In this document: piece after piece, positions 22,957 to 23,669 of the stretch
Layout of the letters: every line of letters starts with the position of its first letter
Position numbering within the stretch: position 1 is the stretch's first letter
DNA from: Anaerolineae bacterium
GTDB taxonomy: Bacteria; Chloroflexota; Anaerolineae; Promineifilales; Promineifilaceae
Length of the DNA: 23,669 nucleotides
Assembly: GCA_028277515.1 (NCBI GenBank)
Contig: JANQGC010000310.1
Location: 1 to 23,669 of the forward strand
Direction of reading: 5' to 3'
Notes under the pieces: generated by a model
What the model was told of the DNA's origin: nothing
Seen by the model: only the letters and a program-made list of their open reading frames with translations
Database searches by the model: none
Made by a program: the position numbers and the translations under genes

Positions 22957-22998
22957 CCAATAAAGCATCTTATTGGATCGCTCAATCCAAGATAATGG
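22957..22998. promoter_or_regulatory. Stacked dyads before the Crp/Fnr gene (autoregulatory candidate)
   Basis: CCAATAA-N6-TTATTGG (22957-22976) overlaps TTGGAT-N6-ATCCAA (22973-22990). A shorter CCA-N6-TGG (22987-22998) follows. All three use a 6-nt centre. The first ends 4 bp from the ATG, where bound protein would block transcription or translation start. Confidence 0.55.
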
Positions 22999-23076
22999 CC
23001 TCTTCATAAGCTAAATCTACCGCAAATGTCAAAATCGGAAAAACATTTGATTATTTCTCTCTGCGACGAAGATTGC

Positions 23077-23082
23077 TATACT
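23077..23082 (+). promoter_or_regulatory. Candidate -10 box (TATACT) of the ABC permease gene
   Basis: TATACT is five of six TATAAT bases. The predicted start site (23089) is 3 nt before the ATG and there is no ribosome site, so the mRNA may be nearly leaderless. No clear -35 at 16-18 bp. Confidence 0.4.
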
Positions 23083-23091
23083 TAGCCCCTT

Positions 23092-23669
23092 ATGACTATA
23101 TCCGTTGCCATATTCCTGGCATTCAAAGAACTGTGGCGGCTGCGCGGCCGTTACCTGCTCGTCAGCCTGGTGATCGCTCTGATCACCCTGCTGGTCATCT
23201 TCCTGGCCGGCCTGGGTGAAGGGTTGTCCAACGGCAACAAGGAATTCATCAGCAAATTAGACGGTGAACTGGTCCTTTACCAGGATCAGGCCAACCTCTC
23301 CATCGCCGCCAGCCAGGTCGGGCGTTCCTCCATGAACGATATCCGCCGCCTCGAAGGGATCGCCGATGCCGGGGCCATCGGCACCAGTTCGGTCTTTATA
23401 ACCTACCCCGGCGCGACGGAGCGGGAGTCTGTTTCTCTGATCGGCGTCGAACCCGGCCGACCCGGCGAACCGCTCGTAAACGACGGCCGTAAGCTCAGCA
23501 GCCTGCGCGCCAATGAGGCCATCATTGGCGAAAATGTCGCTCTGCGTACCGGCCTGGGTGTTGGAGACACCCTGGTCGTCAACGCTACCCAGGGCACTGT
23601 CGAAGAAGAATACCCCCTGCAAATTGTGGGTGTCAGCGACGGGCAGCAATACTTCATCCAACCCTCAAT
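23092..23669 (+). CDS. ABC transporter permease (MacB/FtsX type), 5' part
   Basis: The frame is open from the ATG at 23092 to the end of the window, so only the first 192 residues are visible. It shows a short cytoplasmic head (AIFLAFKELWRLRGRY), a first membrane helix (YLLVSLVIALITLLVIFLAG) and the beginning of a periplasmic core-like domain (GELVLYQDQANLSI, RRLEGIADAGAIG, LIGVEPGRPGEPLVNDGRKL, NEAIIGENVALRTGLGVGDTL). That order is typical of the MacB/FtsX/LolE family. The ATPase partner should lie just downstream. It is transcribed divergently from the Crp/Fnr gene and shares its 139-bp upstream region, so both may be under the dyads at 22957. A minus-strand open frame over it is a shadow. 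Confidence 0.85.
   Translation, partial: MTISVAIFLAFKELWRLRGRYLLVSLVIALITLLVIFLAGLGEGLSNGNKEFISKLDGELVLYQDQANLSIAASQVGRSSMNDIRRLEGIADAGAIGTSSVFITYPGATERESVSLIGVEPGRPGEPLVNDGRKLSSLRANEAIIGENVALRTGLGVGDTLVVNATQGTVEEEYPLQIVGVSDGQQYFIQPS

Noticed and set aside
23257..23661. 134-residue minus-strand open frame
   Set aside because: The plus strand reads as an ABC permease with a clear membrane helix; this is its shadow.
1..23669. CRISPR arrays, tRNA/rRNA genes, insertion sequences
   Set aside because: None seen on reading: no regularly spaced repeats, no cloverleaf with a CCA-type end, no transposase or integrase motifs.

Overview
The window looks like chromosomal DNA of an uncultured or little-studied Chloroflexota bacterium (Anaerolineae/Caldilineae-like). 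This is an inference. It rests on a small conserved protein at 10007-10255 of a type common in Chloroflexota and Actinobacteria, a large MalT/LAL-type STAND regulator, a CSLREA-type surface protein, and a strong excess of the palindrome CGGCCG (about 40 copies counted by eye, about 6 expected at 50% GC). No rRNA, tRNA, CRISPR array, transposase or integrase was seen.

Region 1 (1-6090, + strand) is an anion/sulfate neighbourhood. It holds the C-terminal part of a SulP permease, a small Arg-rich membrane protein, a cytoplasmic FGly-type sulfatase ending at a good intrinsic terminator, a second complete SulP permease behind two dyads, a GAP/SfLAP-type membrane protein and a 94-residue membrane protein. 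A decayed reading frame (6150-6365) and an LtrA-family protein (6411-7604) follow.

Region 2 (7673-12606, - strand) reads from a GTG-started STAND/LuxR regulator through two small translationally coupled proteins to a ferric-reductase-like transmembrane flavocytochrome and a lipoprotein. It looks like a redox or stress module under one regulator, although the regulatory link is inferred.

Region 3 (about 12.6-18.98 kb) is AT-richer accessory DNA, most clearly after 14.5 kb, where CGGCCG is absent for about 4.5 kb. It carries a CSLREA beta-helix surface protein, a tandem SMI1/KNR4 (SUKH) protein, gene debris, an unrecognised multi-pass membrane protein and a secreted LysM protein with a carbohydrate-binding-like domain. 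A 16-bp direct repeat lies at both edges (12552 and 18976).

Region 4 (19.0-23.67 kb) returns to GC-richer core-like sequence: a DUF6544/DUF6920-like membrane-anchored protein, a DUF1905 plus DHH phosphoesterase operon, two ferredoxins, a cysteine-free Crp/Fnr regulator and the start of a MacB/FtsX-type ABC permease. The most coherent new signal is here. A perfect FNR-type box lies upstream of a ferredoxin gene, centred 41.5 bp upstream of a predicted start site, next to a regulator whose recognition helix carries the FNR-type E-x-x-S-R signature. That regulator also has stacked dyads immediately before its own start codon.
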